In this document: piece after piece, positions 34,660-43,572 of the stretch | Layout: the number at the start of each line of letters is the position of its first letter | How positions within the stretch are numbered: position 1 is the stretch's first letter | From: Clostridium sp. AM34-11AC | Lineage (GTDB): Bacteria; Bacillota; Clostridia; Lachnospirales; Lachnospiraceae | Length of the DNA stretch: 64,000 nucleotides | Direction: 5' to 3' | NCBI RefSeq assembly: GCF_003435375.1 | Contig: NZ_QWGL01000016.1 | Span: 9,005-73,004, forward strand | Notes under the pieces: model-generated | Told to the model about the DNA's origin: nothing | Databases searched by the model: none | The model's input: the letters and a program-made list of their open reading frames with translations, nothing else | Program-made: the position numbers and the translations under genes

Positions 34660-35052
34660 TGGAAATTCCTCCATTCTGCCGTCTGACCGGCATTGTATTT
34701 TTTGCCGCCGGGGTCGGGCGGTAATGTCTTTTTACTGCGGTACTGTTTCGATGTAATGAACAGTTACCGTGTTTTCTATTATAAGTACTTAAGATTTATC
34801 CTGCAAGTTCTTTATGGCAAAAAGATGAAAAAAATATGGGAAAATGGGAGAAAAAATGCTACAATATAACCTTAAGGAATAAAGAATATTCCGCGGATTT
34901 ATTCAGCATGCCCGCAGAGGCCAGGCGCCTGCCATAAGAGTGAGTGACGGAGATGGAACCGGGTGGATATGTGGCCGGAAGTTTTCGGGGCGGACAGCCG
35001 GATACCGGCGATATGCGGAAAAGAAAAAAGCTGGGGAAAGGCAGAAATAACA
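34660..35052. other. divergent intergenic region ilvE / MFS transporter
   Basis: It holds the ilvE promoter (minus strand TTGCAG at 34801-34806, 17-base spacer, TATAAT at 34778-34783), a MITE-end-like hairpin at 34738-34770 inside the ilvE leader, and an extended -10 (TGCTACAAT, 34857-34865) reading toward the MFS gene. No coding frame is supported here. No leucine-type T-box was found before ilvE. Confidence 0.6.
34738..34770. repeat. solitary MITE-end hairpin
   Basis: GGTACTGTT and GAACAGTTACC form an imperfect inverted repeat containing the MITE end TGAACAGTTAC. It matches the right-end hairpin of MITE copy D and lies in the 5' leader of ilvE. Confidence 0.5.
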
Positions 35053-36327
35053 ATGGAACAAAAGAAAAACAGACTGCACTATGCCTGGTTCATCCTTGCG
35101 GGCTGCTGCATCCTGCAGGGGGCGACTCTGGGACTCATCAACAACTGTGCCGGTGTCTTTTATTCCCCAATCTGCAAAGAACTGGGGTTTGAGCTGGGAA
35201 AACTTACGATGTACCGGATGCTCTACTGCATCAGTTCTGCTTTGGCGCTGCCATTTGTGGCGACAAGCTTTCGGAAACATGATGTGCGGATCGTGATCAG
35301 CATTGCAGCTGTCATATACGGAGGCTGCGCGACCCTCATGGGTACCTTCCATGAACTGTGGCAGTGGCATTTGACAGGCATCATTCAGGGAATTGCCTCG
35401 TCCTTCGTCTGCATGATCCCGGCGCCGATCATTCTTGGAAACTGGTTTAAGAAAAAGACCGGAATGGCGGTGGGAATCTCCGCGGCGTTCTCCGGTCTCG
35501 TCGGCATGATCGGCAGCAGCTTTCTTGGAATGGCGATCCCGGTATTCGGATGGAGGGTGAGCTATGTGGCGGTTGGAATCGTCAGTACCGCGCTGGTCCT
35601 CCCGATCTCCCTGTTCATTCTCCGCTATAAGCCGGAAGAGATGGGACTTCTGCCGTACGGGGCAGAGAATGTGGAGCAAAGGGCTGTATCAGGCACATCA
35701 GCGCCTGCATCCGTGGAAAACGGGACCCCGATAAAAGAATTGCTGCGTCAGCCGGAATTTTATATTGCCGTGGGTGCATACTGGACCAGTGTGTCATGCG
35801 CGTACCTGAATTCCTTCCTGACGCCCTGTGGGATCGCAGCCGGCCTGACGCTGCAGGCAGCGGCCATGATGACGAGCATCTCCCTTCTCGGAAACATGTC
35901 CAGCAAGCTGATCCTCGGAAAGATCAGCGACAGCCTTGGGATCATCAGGACCTTTGAAGTTTCGATTGCGCTGGCGTTTCTTGGACATGTACTGCTGTTT
36001 GTCGGTTCTCCGGAGACGGTGATGGCGGGCTCCCTGTTTTATGGTGTGACACTTCCCCTATCATCCGTCATGATGCCGCTGTTCTGCAGGATCTTCTGGA
36101 ATGGTGAGACCTACAGTACAGCATATGCCTATTCCACCATGGTGGGAACGCTTCTGGGAGCGCCCTTCAACATGTGGTTTGGAACCTTTTATGATATAAC
36201 GGGAGATTACAGGCTGACCATTGGAGTGAGCGCGGCGATGCTTATTATGTTGACCTTCCTCATCATTCTTGAGGGTGTTCGTCTGAAACGGGCGAAGTCC
36301 GGAAAGTCTCCTTCGCAAGCTCGATAA
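35053..36327 (+). CDS. MFS transporter (OxlT/monocarboxylate-like)
   Basis: This 424-residue protein has about 12 membrane segments in two halves separated by a polar loop (about residues 195-225). The start MEQKKNRLHYAWFILAGCCILQ and the GNWFKKKTGMAVGISAAFSG segment after the sixth helix resemble the oxalate/formate and monocarboxylate branch of the major facilitator superfamily. Substrate unknown. GGAAAGG lies upstream of the ATG at 35053. The last 65 bases overlap the end of the convergent LysR gene. Confidence 0.9.
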   Translation: MEQKKNRLHYAWFILAGCCILQGATLGLINNCAGVFYSPICKELGFELGKLTMYRMLYCISSALALPFVATSFRKHDVRIVISIAAVIYGGCATLMGTFHELWQWHLTGIIQGIASSFVCMIPAPIILGNWFKKKTGMAVGISAAFSGLVGMIGSSFLGMAIPVFGWRVSYVAVGIVSTALVLPISLFILRYKPEEMGLLPYGAENVEQRAVSGTSAPASVENGTPIKELLRQPEFYIAVGAYWTSVSCAYLNSFLTPCGIAAGLTLQAAAMMTSISLLGNMSSKLILGKISDSLGIIRTFEVSIALAFLGHVLLFVGSPETVMAGSLFYGVTLPLSSVMMPLFCRIFWNGETYSTAYAYSTMVGTLLGAPFNMWFGTFYDITGDYRLTIGVSAAMLIMLTFLIILEGVRLKRAKSGKSPSQAR

Positions 36328-37180
36328 AGGCGTCCATCTCACCGGTGTGCCATTTGTCTTTGTGATAGAGGACCTGACGGTAGAGCTCCATGTGAAAATC
36401 CTTTACCGGCAGGATCGAGAGAATACCGGATTCCACTTCATGCCTTACGGCAAACTCCGGGAGAAATGAGATCCCGGCGTTCTGCTTCAACATATTGATA
36501 ATGAATTCAGTGTTTCCAATTTCCAGGAAAGGCTTGATCTCCTTTCCGAGAGATGCCAGATATCGGTCAAGAACGAACCGGTAGCTGGCATTTTTTTCGG
36601 TCAGGAGGAACGGGTGGCTGATGACCGAGGCAAGGTCTGTGGGATCATTTTTTGCCAGCGTGTGGACGGAGGAAGAGACAAAGGAGATATTTTCCGGCGC
36701 TTCCAGAACTTTTATAAAACGCTTGTCGTCAATGGGCTGGTCGAGGAGATAGACCAGATCGATAGAGTTCTTGTTCATGCGGTCCAAAAGAACATCCGGG
36801 GAGTCCAGAACGATGCTCACGGAGACGTTCGGGTAAAGCTGATGGAATTTCTTTAAAAGATCCGGAAAGATGGATTCACAGATGGATTCAATGGTTCCGA
36901 TGGTGAGGTCACCGGAGAGCTCAGTGGAGGCGGAAACCGCGTTTTTCGCGTCGGCGACGGTGCCAAGGATCGTCACGGCATAGCGGTAAAAGATCTCCCC
37001 GTGATGGGTCAGGACCGTCTTTTTTCCGAGACGGTCAAAGAGATGGATGCCGAGTTCCTCCTCTAACTGTTTGATCTGGACCGTGACGGCGGCCTGGGAA
37101 TAGCCTAACGCCTCGGCGGCTTTTGAAAAACTTTGCTTTTGCGCGATCTGTAGAAACGTGCGGATCTCTCGAAGTTCCAT
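36263..37180 (-). CDS. LysR-family regulator
   Basis: This 305-residue regulator has an N-terminal winged helix (MELREIRTFLQIAQKQSFSKAAEALGYSQAAVTVQIKQLEEELGIHLFDR, i.e. residues 1-50) and an effector-binding domain from about residue 90. It is transcribed divergently from the cysteine desulfidase gene, with 216 bp between, the normal arrangement for LysR control. Its 3' end overlaps the MFS gene by 65 bp, so the last 20 or so residues are encoded in sequence shared with that gene. Confidence 0.93.
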   Translation of the reverse strand: MELREIRTFLQIAQKQSFSKAAEALGYSQAAVTVQIKQLEEELGIHLFDRLGKKTVLTHHGEIFYRYAVTILGTVADAKNAVSASTELSGDLTIGTIESICESIFPDLLKKFHQLYPNVSVSIVLDSPDVLLDRMNKNSIDLVYLLDQPIDDKRFIKVLEAPENISFVSSSVHTLAKNDPTDLASVISHPFLLTEKNASYRFVLDRYLASLGKEIKPFLEIGNTEFIINMLKQNAGISFLPEFAVRHEVESGILSILPVKDFHMELYRQVLYHKDKWHTGEMDAFIELAKETFRTSPVSDEHPQE

Positions 37181-37396
37181 GGCGGATTCCTTTCTTCTCT
37201 ATAAAAATTTATAAACGATCTGTTTAAAACGTTCAATTTTACTTTTAGCACTTCTTATGATACGCTAAGAATATAGAAATTGCAAGAAAATAGCAGGATA
37301 GAATGCGAATTTTCAGGATGTGAGACTCGGAGTCATGAATGGCAGGCGGAAAAAGTGATCCGATCGGCAGAAAAGAACGGAGAAAGGACGGATACA

Positions 37397-38674
37397 ATGG
37401 AGAAAAGCGATATCAGATATCAGGCATATGTGAGTATTCTGGAAGAGGAACTGAAGCCGGCGATGGGATGTACGGAGCCGATCGCCATCGCTTACTGCGC
37501 GGCAGTCGCGAGAGAAGTGCTCGGCGGACTCCCGGAGAAGGTGAAGGTAGGAGCCAGCGGCAGCATGATCAAGAACGTAAAATCCGTGATCGTCCCGAAT
37601 ACGGATCATTTAAAGGGAATTCCGGCGGCGGCGGCGGCAGGAATCGTTGCAGGTGATCCGAAAAAGGAACTTGAGGTCATAGCGTCTGTTACAAAAGAGC
37701 AGATCACGGCGATGAAGGAATTCCTTCAGACGACCCCGGTGGAAGTGGAACATATTGATAACGGCATCACCTTTGATATTATTGTGACACTGACACGCGG
37801 AACAGATACCAGCATGGTCCGCATCGCAAATTATCACACGAATGTGGTACATATTGAAAAGAACGGAGAAGTCATTAGGGATATCCCGGTGAATGGTGAG
37901 GAGGAGGAAGGTCTTACGGATCGCTCACTGCTCGATATGGAGCATATCTGGGACTTTATCCATACAGTGGATGTGAACGATATCAGAGAGGTTCTGGAGC
38001 GCCAGAAAACTTACAATATGGCAATCGCCAGAGAGGGAATGCGTGGGCAGTATGGATCCAACATCGGCGCACTTCTTCTCGATATGAACGGAAATGATGT
38101 CCGTACACGGGCGAGAGCCATGGCGGCAGCCGGATCCGACGCACGAATGAACGGATGTGAGCTTCCGGTTATCATCAACTCCGGCAGTGGAAATCAGGGA
38201 ATCACGGCTTCTGTTCCGGTCATCGTATACGCAACGGAGCTGGGAGTCGATGAAGATACCATGTACCGGGCGATGGCACTCTCAGATCTCACGACGATCC
38301 ACCAGAAGACGCCCATCGGAAGACTATCCGCTTACTGCGGCGCAGTCAGCGCGGGCGCGGGTTCCGGAGCAGGGATCGCGTATCTCTCCGGAGCGTCCTA
38401 TGATGAGGTGGTCCACACCGTGATCAATGCGGTCGCCATTATCTCCGGTATGGTCTGTGATGGCGCGAAAGCGTCCTGCGCGGCAAAGATCGCTGAGGCG
38501 GTGGACGCGGGGATCATCGGCTATTATATGGCAAAGCGTGGTCAGAACTTTGATGACGGCGACGGAATCGTGACGGCCGGGATCGAGGCGACGATCCGCA
38601 ACGTGGGACGTCTCGCAAAAGAGGGAATGAAGGAGACGAATGATGAGATCATCAGCATTATGATCGGGAGCTGA
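37397..38674 (+). CDS. L-cysteine desulfidase family protein (UPF0597/CyuA)
   Basis: Members of this family (CyuA/YhaM, CdsB) degrade L-cysteine to pyruvate, ammonia and sulfide with a [4Fe-4S] cluster; related proteins act on serine. The 425-residue protein has the signature GCTEPIAIAY with C25, then AYCGAVSAGAGSGAGIA and GMVCDGAKASCAAKIAEA, which supply the other conserved cysteines. The ATG at 37397 follows GGAGAAAGGA. It is divergent from a LysR gene that probably controls it. A terminator follows at 38717-38750. Confidence 0.88.
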   Translation: MEKSDIRYQAYVSILEEELKPAMGCTEPIAIAYCAAVAREVLGGLPEKVKVGASGSMIKNVKSVIVPNTDHLKGIPAAAAAGIVAGDPKKELEVIASVTKEQITAMKEFLQTTPVEVEHIDNGITFDIIVTLTRGTDTSMVRIANYHTNVVHIEKNGEVIRDIPVNGEEEEGLTDRSLLDMEHIWDFIHTVDVNDIREVLERQKTYNMAIAREGMRGQYGSNIGALLLDMNGNDVRTRARAMAAAGSDARMNGCELPVIINSGSGNQGITASVPVIVYATELGVDEDTMYRAMALSDLTTIHQKTPIGRLSAYCGAVSAGAGSGAGIAYLSGASYDEVVHTVINAVAIISGMVCDGAKASCAAKIAEAVDAGIIGYYMAKRGQNFDDGDGIVTAGIEATIRNVGRLAKEGMKETNDEIISIMIGS

Positions 38675-38716
38675 GGTCTGGAATCTTGTGTGAATTAAGA
38701 TATGAAAGTATGGTTT

Positions 38717-38750
38717 CGGAGTGTTGTCCAGGTGACGGCACTCCGCTTTT
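38717..38750 (+). terminator. intrinsic terminator after the desulfidase gene
   Basis: CGGAGTG pairs with CACTCCG across a 15-base loop, followed by a short T-run. Confidence 0.65.
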
Positions 38751-38934
38751 GATGTATAAGGTTTTTTCTGTGAGAAATAACCTTAGTTTGATAAAGAATA
38801 ACAAAGAAGTAGAAAGATATGGCAAAAAATGATACATTATATACAAGAAAAGTCGCAGGAATGTGCGGCTTTCAGAAACTCTTTTCAGCAGCGATGCGCG
38901 GGAAGAGAGATAGAAAAATGAGGGAGGGAAGAAC

Positions 38935-39879
38935 ATGAGCTATGATATCAATCTGAAACATCTGGAATACTTCATCAAGGTGGCGAGACTTGGTTCCATC
39001 AACAAGGCAGCCCAGATGCTCTATGTTTCCCAATCCCATCTTGGAAAGATCATTCATGATCTGGAGGAGACCGTTGGGGCGCCGCTCTTAAACAGGAGCC
39101 GTCAGGGCGTGACGCTGACTCCCGAGGGAAATGAGTTTTTGGAGCGGTCAGTGCGGATCTTAAAGGAAATGGAAGGAATGCATCTGCGGCCATTAAAGGA
39201 GATGGAGAAGACAGAGCCCCTGGCGGTGTCCATGACAAAGTTCTCCCATGTGATGGAGAGCTTTATCACTATCGTGCGACGGTACCAGGATCAGCCGGAA
39301 TTCACCCACCGCCTGTATGAGGGGCAGTTGGAGGATGTTATCGAGGATGTAGTCTCCGGGCGGGCCGACATCGGAATTTTCCATTTCGACAGTCAGAGGC
39401 ATGAGGAGATCCAGATGATGGCGGCGGCGAAAGGCCTTACATACCGGTTCCTCTCCTATGTGGAACCGCAGATCGTGATCTCAAAGGATCATCCGCTCGT
39501 CCGGGAGAAGAAGCCGATGACGAGGGAGAATCTTGCGAATTACGGATTTATCCGCTATATGGGGCTGTATGACGATATTCTCTCCAATATCCTCGGACCA
39601 AATGAGGATGGGGGAAGTACGGGAAAGAAGAAGGAGATTTATGTGACAGGGCGTGCGACGCTCATGAACCTGATCTCACAGACGGATTTTTACAGCATCG
39701 GGATCCATGACTTCGACAAGCAGCTGTCGGATTTCCGGGCAGTTTCTGTGCCGATTCCGGGGTGCGAGGTGAAGCTGGAATTCGGGTATGTGACACTTGC
39801 GGATGTGCCGATCTCCGGGATCGGGGAAGAGTTTTTGAAGGAAGTAAGAGAGCGGCTTGAGAGGGGACAGGACGTTTAA
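38935..39879 (+). CDS. LysR-family regulator
   Basis: This 314-residue protein has the LysR winged helix at the N-terminus (LKHLEYFIKVARLGSINKAA, YVSQSHLGKIIHDLEE) and a LysR substrate-binding domain from about residue 95. GGGAGG precedes the ATG. It lies 106 bases before the glutaminase gene in the same direction, so it may control glsA and the AGCS symporter. The ligand is unknown. Confidence 0.92.
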   Translation: MSYDINLKHLEYFIKVARLGSINKAAQMLYVSQSHLGKIIHDLEETVGAPLLNRSRQGVTLTPEGNEFLERSVRILKEMEGMHLRPLKEMEKTEPLAVSMTKFSHVMESFITIVRRYQDQPEFTHRLYEGQLEDVIEDVVSGRADIGIFHFDSQRHEEIQMMAAAKGLTYRFLSYVEPQIVISKDHPLVREKKPMTRENLANYGFIRYMGLYDDILSNILGPNEDGGSTGKKKEIYVTGRATLMNLISQTDFYSIGIHDFDKQLSDFRAVSVPIPGCEVKLEFGYVTLADVPISGIGEEFLKEVRERLERGQDV

Positions 39880-39985
39880 AATAAGAAAAAAGCACGGAAA
39901 ATGTGCTGACAGGAGTTTCCTGCGAAGTATGGAAAGTGCGGCAGCAGGAGTGAAAGGTCATAGAGGAAAGGAGTAAACAAAAGTT

Positions 39986-40903
39986 ATGTTTCAGGATCTG
40001 ATCAATGAGGCACTGGAAACGGGACGCCCATACATCAAAGAGGGAGAGGTTGCGACCTATATTCCGGAGCTTGGAAGAGCGGACAAGAATAAGCTTGGAA
40101 TCAGTATTTTCTGCCGGGATGGAAGCCGGTTCTCCTGCGGGGATACGAAGGACCGGTTCAGCATCCAGAGTATTTCGAAGGTTATCAGCCTTGCGGTAGC
40201 CCTTGAGGTCTGCGGGTTTGACATGGTGTTTGAGAATGTGGGGATGGAACCGTCGGGGGACGCCTTCAACTCCCTGATCAAGCTTGAGGGATCTAACAGC
40301 CATCCATACAATCCGATGATCAATTCTGGAGCAATCGCAGTGGCGAGCTTTATTGAGCCGAAGGTATCGTTTGAGGAGATGCTGAAGCTGGCGAGATGTT
40401 TCTGTCAGGATGACGGGATCGTTCTGGATGAGAAAGTCTACGGTTCAGAGATGTCAACGGTGGCGAGAAACCGCGCCATCGCCTATCTTTTAGAGAGCAA
40501 GGGCGTGATCAATGGAAATGTGGAGGAAGCGCTGGATTTCTATGTGAAAATGTGCTCGCTGAGCGTCACGGCGGAAAGCCTTGCGGGATTGGGACTTCTG
40601 CTTGCAAACGATGGAGTGGATCCGTCCGGAAAGCGGCTGCTGAATTCCGATACCGTGAGAGTCGTGAAGACGATCATGCTGACCTGCGGCATGTATGACG
40701 GGTCCGGGGAATTTGCGGTCCGCGTGGGAATTCCTTCTAAGAGCGGTGTCGGTGGCGGACTGCTGTCTGTTGTTGACGGGAAGATGGGAATCGGAATCTA
40801 TGGTCCGTCCCTGGACGCAAAGGGAAACAGCATTGCTGGGAGAAAAATCCTGCAGTTCCTTTCCTCACAGATGAAATTGCATATTTTTGCGAAGAAGGAC
40901 TGA
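39986..40903 (+). CDS. glsA: glutaminase A
   Basis: GlsA hydrolyses glutamine to glutamate and ammonia. The 305-residue protein has the serine-lysine catalytic pair S62-x-x-K65 in SIQSISKVISLA, the conserved NSGAIAV segment (about residue 112) and SKSGVGGGLLSVVDGKMGI near the C-terminus, as in the beta-lactamase-like glutaminases. AAAGGAG lies upstream of the ATG. The next gene encodes an AGCS symporter, so the pair would import and deamidate glutamine. Confidence 0.96.
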   Translation: MFQDLINEALETGRPYIKEGEVATYIPELGRADKNKLGISIFCRDGSRFSCGDTKDRFSIQSISKVISLAVALEVCGFDMVFENVGMEPSGDAFNSLIKLEGSNSHPYNPMINSGAIAVASFIEPKVSFEEMLKLARCFCQDDGIVLDEKVYGSEMSTVARNRAIAYLLESKGVINGNVEEALDFYVKMCSLSVTAESLAGLGLLLANDGVDPSGKRLLNSDTVRVVKTIMLTCGMYDGSGEFAVRVGIPSKSGVGGGLLSVVDGKMGIGIYGPSLDAKGNSIAGRKILQFLSSQMKLHIFAKKD

Positions 40904-40921
40904 GCATTTTTTTTGATGAAG

Positions 40922-40941
40922 GGTAACAGTTCATCAGGTTA
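40922..40941. repeat. solitary GTAAC...GTTAC hairpin
   Basis: GTAAC and GTTAC flank a 9-base loop just after glsA. The ends are like those of the MITE family, but no other part of the element is present. Weak on its own. Confidence 0.35.
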
Positions 40942-41083
40942 CGATGAAAGTATGAAAGTGGTACGGGAACCCAGAGAAAAATGGGCAGACGGAAACTTTC
41001 TTCTTTAGAGAAAAATTAGGAAAGGGAGGTATAATGGAAGGTGCAGTTCTGGCAGAATTTTCTGGAAAAATGATTGTAAATAC

Positions 41084-41137
41084 GGGTAACTTACAGTAAA
41101 ATTTTGGGGTAACAAAAAAAGAAAAAAGAGGGGTAAC
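41084..41137 (+). repeat. three GGGTAAC direct repeats before the AGCS gene
   Basis: GGGTAAC occurs at 41084-41090, 41107-41113 and 41131-41137, with start-to-start distances of 23 and 24 bp. The last copy covers the ribosome binding site (GAGGGG). It may be a regulator site or a translational operator; nothing is known that matches it. Confidence 0.4.
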
Positions 41138-41142
41138 AACAC

Positions 41143-42561
41143 ATGTACGATTTGTATGGGGCACTGATCGGGAATCTCAGTAATTATCTTTACACATACA
41201 TCCTGATCATCTTACTTGTTGCAGGCGGAATCTACTTTACGGTTCGCACAAAGTTTGTTCAGTTCCGCTATTTAAAGGAATCTTTGCGGGTCGTTCTCGC
41301 ACCGAGTGAGGATGACAAGGCGATCTCGTCCTTTCAGGCACTCATGGTTTCGACGGCATCCCGTGTGGGAACCGGAAACATCGCAGGCGTATCCACAGCA
41401 ATCTGTCTCGGCGGACTCGGATCATTATTCTGGATGTGGCTCACAGCGCTTCTGGGAATGTCTACTGCTTTCGTGGAGGGAACTCTGGCTCAGATCTATA
41501 AGCGCCGTTCCGATGACGGCGGCTGCTACGGCGGTCCGTCCTACTACATCGATCAGGCAACCGGAAAACACTGGCTCGGAATCCTGTTTGCAGTGTTCAT
41601 GATCCTGACCTACATGGTCGGCTTCAATCTGGTTGCATCCTTCAATATCGCAGATGCATTCCGTGTCATTCCGGCATACTCCCAGAATGAAAACCTTGCA
41701 AAATGGATCATCGGCGGCGTGCTTGCAGTGTTATTCTTCGTCTGCATCAGCGGCGGTGGAAAACAGATCGCAGGGATCACGGAAAAGATCGTTCCGTTCA
41801 TGGGATTCTTTTACATTGCGGTTGCCGTGTTCGTGATCGTGACCCATATCACACTTCTTCCAGGAGTGTTCGCAGAGATCTTCCGCAACGCGTTTGATGT
41901 GAAAGCAATTTTCGGCGGATTTACGGGGTCTGCGGTCATGCTTGGTATCAAGAGAGGTCTTTTCTCTAACGAAGCCGGTGTCGGCGCTGCTGCGTGTGCG
42001 GCTGGTTCCGCGGGTGTTTCCCATCCGGTAAAGCAGGGACTTGTTCAGGTGCTTTCTGTATTCCTTGATACCTGTATGATCTGTACAGCAACTGCGATGC
42101 TGCTGCTCTGCTCCGGTGTGGAGCCGGATGCGGATATGGCCGGAATGGCCTATGTGCAGGCGGCTATGAACAACACACTCGGCAAGTTTGGTGTTGTGTT
42201 TATTACAGTTTCCCTGTTCCTGTTTGCATTTACGACTCTGCTTGGAAACTTCTATTATGCGGAGACAGGGCTTGCGTATCTTTGCGGCATGACTCCATCT
42301 AATGGGGCAAAGTGGTGCATGAGGATTGTTGCTGCGGTGGTTGTGTGCGTCGGCGCTACGATGAAGCTTGGTATTGTCTGGGATACAGCGGATGTGCTGA
42401 TGGGCTTCATGGCGCTGATCAATGTGCCGGTGATCGTTATTCTCCTGAAGCCGGTACTGCGGTGTCTTGAGGATTATACAGAGCAGAAAAAGGCCGGAAA
42501 GAATCCGGTGTTTAAGGCGGAGCATATTGGACTGAAGGAGAAGGTGGACTTCTGGAATTAG
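41143..42561 (+). CDS. alanine/glycine:cation (AGCS) symporter
   Basis: This 472-residue sodium-coupled amino acid symporter has about 11 membrane segments. Family landmarks are ALMVSTASRVGTGNIAGVSTAI (about residues 67-88), LGMSTAFVEGTLAQIYK and GIKRGLFSNEAGVGAAACAAG (about 267-287). The usual substrates are alanine, glycine or glutamine. Its position after glsA points to glutamine, by inference. The ATG follows GAGGGG. Confidence 0.95.
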   Translation: MYDLYGALIGNLSNYLYTYILIILLVAGGIYFTVRTKFVQFRYLKESLRVVLAPSEDDKAISSFQALMVSTASRVGTGNIAGVSTAICLGGLGSLFWMWLTALLGMSTAFVEGTLAQIYKRRSDDGGCYGGPSYYIDQATGKHWLGILFAVFMILTYMVGFNLVASFNIADAFRVIPAYSQNENLAKWIIGGVLAVLFFVCISGGGKQIAGITEKIVPFMGFFYIAVAVFVIVTHITLLPGVFAEIFRNAFDVKAIFGGFTGSAVMLGIKRGLFSNEAGVGAAACAAGSAGVSHPVKQGLVQVLSVFLDTCMICTATAMLLLCSGVEPDADMAGMAYVQAAMNNTLGKFGVVFITVSLFLFAFTTLLGNFYYAETGLAYLCGMTPSNGAKWCMRIVAAVVVCVGATMKLGIVWDTADVLMGFMALINVPVIVILLKPVLRCLEDYTEQKKAGKNPVFKAEHIGLKEKVDFWN

Positions 42562-42602
42562 GGACGATATTTCCGGGAATGGAATTGGATATGGAAATAG
42601 GT

Positions 42603-42633
42603 GAAGGGCAGCCGCAAGGCTGTCCTTTTTTTT
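42603..42633 (+). terminator. terminator after the AGCS gene, followed by poly-G
   Basis: AAGGGCAGCC-gcaa-GGCTGTCCTT is followed by T-residues up to 42633. Eleven consecutive G then occupy 42634-42644. Confidence 0.85.
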
Positions 42634-42672
42634 GGGGGGGGGGGACGGGAGCGACGATTTTGGCGAGAGTAC

Positions 42673-42879
42673 GCTGCCGGTCAGCGTTCAGCCTCAGACG
42701 CTTGGATTTTCCGGGCGGTTCCTCTAAGCTTGCGAAAGAATGCTAAGGACGGGGAAAAGTCGGCACAACTCGCCTTCGGCTCAAACAAGTGCCGCCTGTC
42801 CCCCAACGCATTCTCCCGCGAGCTAAGAGGAAACCATGCCTGGAAAATATGCGTCTGTGTCTGAATGCTGACCGGCGGC
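42673..42879. repeat. 207 bp imperfect palindrome
   Basis: The left half starting GCTGCCGGTCAGCGTTCAG is the inverse of the right half ending CTGAATGCTGACCGGCGGC. The pairing continues through blocks such as CAGACGC/GCGTCTG, ATTTTCC/GGAAAAT, CCTCT/AGAGG and GAATGC/GCATTC to a centre near 42775 with the small hairpin CGCCTTCGGC. No open frame of interest is present. It could be a very long hairpin RNA or a palindromic mobile repeat. Only one copy occurs in the window. Confidence 0.8.
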
Positions 42880-42907
42880 TGGTTGTGGCTGTGCGAAGGA
42901 AAAGTTC

Positions 42908-43339
42908 TTATATTACATAATCATCCCCGGGCTGACCATTCTGCACGAGATCGGCGATGGTGATGCCGTCTAAGTATTCGTTGACGACTTTGTCGAGACC
43001 CTGCCAGAGAGGGAGAGTTTTACAGCTTCCCATTCTGGGACAGTTGGTGCTGCCGGGATCTAAGCAGGCTACCGGAGCCATGGAGTTTTCAGTGAGGCGA
43101 AGGATGCTGCCGACTGTGTACTGTTCCGGTGCTTTTGTGAGACGATATCCGCCGCCTTTACCGCGGACCCCCTCTAAGAGTTTTGCCTTTACGAGGATTT
43201 TGATGATGCCCTCGAGGTATTTTTCAGAGATTTCCTGTCTCGCTGCTGTATCTTTTAATGGAATATAGCCGTCGGTCTGGTGCTCCGCAAGATCGATCAG
43301 GACGCGGAGAGCGTAGCGGCCTTTTGTTGAAACCATCAT
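42908..43339 (-). CDS. Rrf2-family regulator (IscR/CymR-like)
   Basis: This 143-residue protein has the Rrf2 winged helix (STKGRYALRVLIDLAEH, then EISEKYLEGIIKILVKAKLLEGVRG). Three cysteines, C92, C100 and C106, in the effector loop could bind an iron-sulfur cluster, as in IscR, although the spacing (CX7CX5C) differs from IscR's CX5CX5C. GGGAGG precedes the ATG at 43339. It is divergent from cysK, which suggests a CymR-like role in cysteine metabolism. CymR of Bacillus lacks these cysteines. Confidence 0.9.
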   Translation of the reverse strand: MMVSTKGRYALRVLIDLAEHQTDGYIPLKDTAARQEISEKYLEGIIKILVKAKLLEGVRGKGGGYRLTKAPEQYTVGSILRLTENSMAPVACLDPGSTNCPRMGSCKTLPLWQGLDKVVNEYLDGITIADLVQNGQPGDDYVI

Positions 43340-43509
43340 AATCTGTATCCTCCCATGCTGCTGCGAGTTGCTGAATATTTTTGATCGTAATGTAAGTTTA
43401 ACATTATTCCTATTATAATACAAGGTTTAAGGGAAATAAAGACAGTGAAAAGGATAAAGGTGTTGTGATATATGATAGAAATTTTCTAACATGATATCCG
43501 GAATGAGAC

Positions 43510-43538
43510 TTGACAAACAGATGATATCGCCATATAAT
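43510..43538 (+). promoter_or_regulatory. consensus sigma-A promoter of cysK
   Basis: TTGACA (43510-43515), a 17-base spacer and TATAAT (43533-43538), an exact consensus. Such a strong core suggests control by a repressor, probably the divergent Rrf2 protein. Confidence 0.85.
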
Positions 43539-43572
43539 CCTATTAACATATATGAAAGGTAGGTAATAACTT

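Noticed and set aside
34660..34800. T-box or leader peptide attenuator for ilvE
   Set aside because: No AGTA/GGTGG elements and no run of branched-chain codons were seen; the only structure is a MITE-end-like hairpin.
41731..42525. Long minus-strand open frame opposite the AGCS symporter
   Set aside because: It is a shadow frame rich in His/Arg, without ribosome binding site or motif.
42634..42644. Phase-variable gene at the poly-G tract
   Set aside because: The tract follows a terminator and lies in no open frame with a recognisable product.
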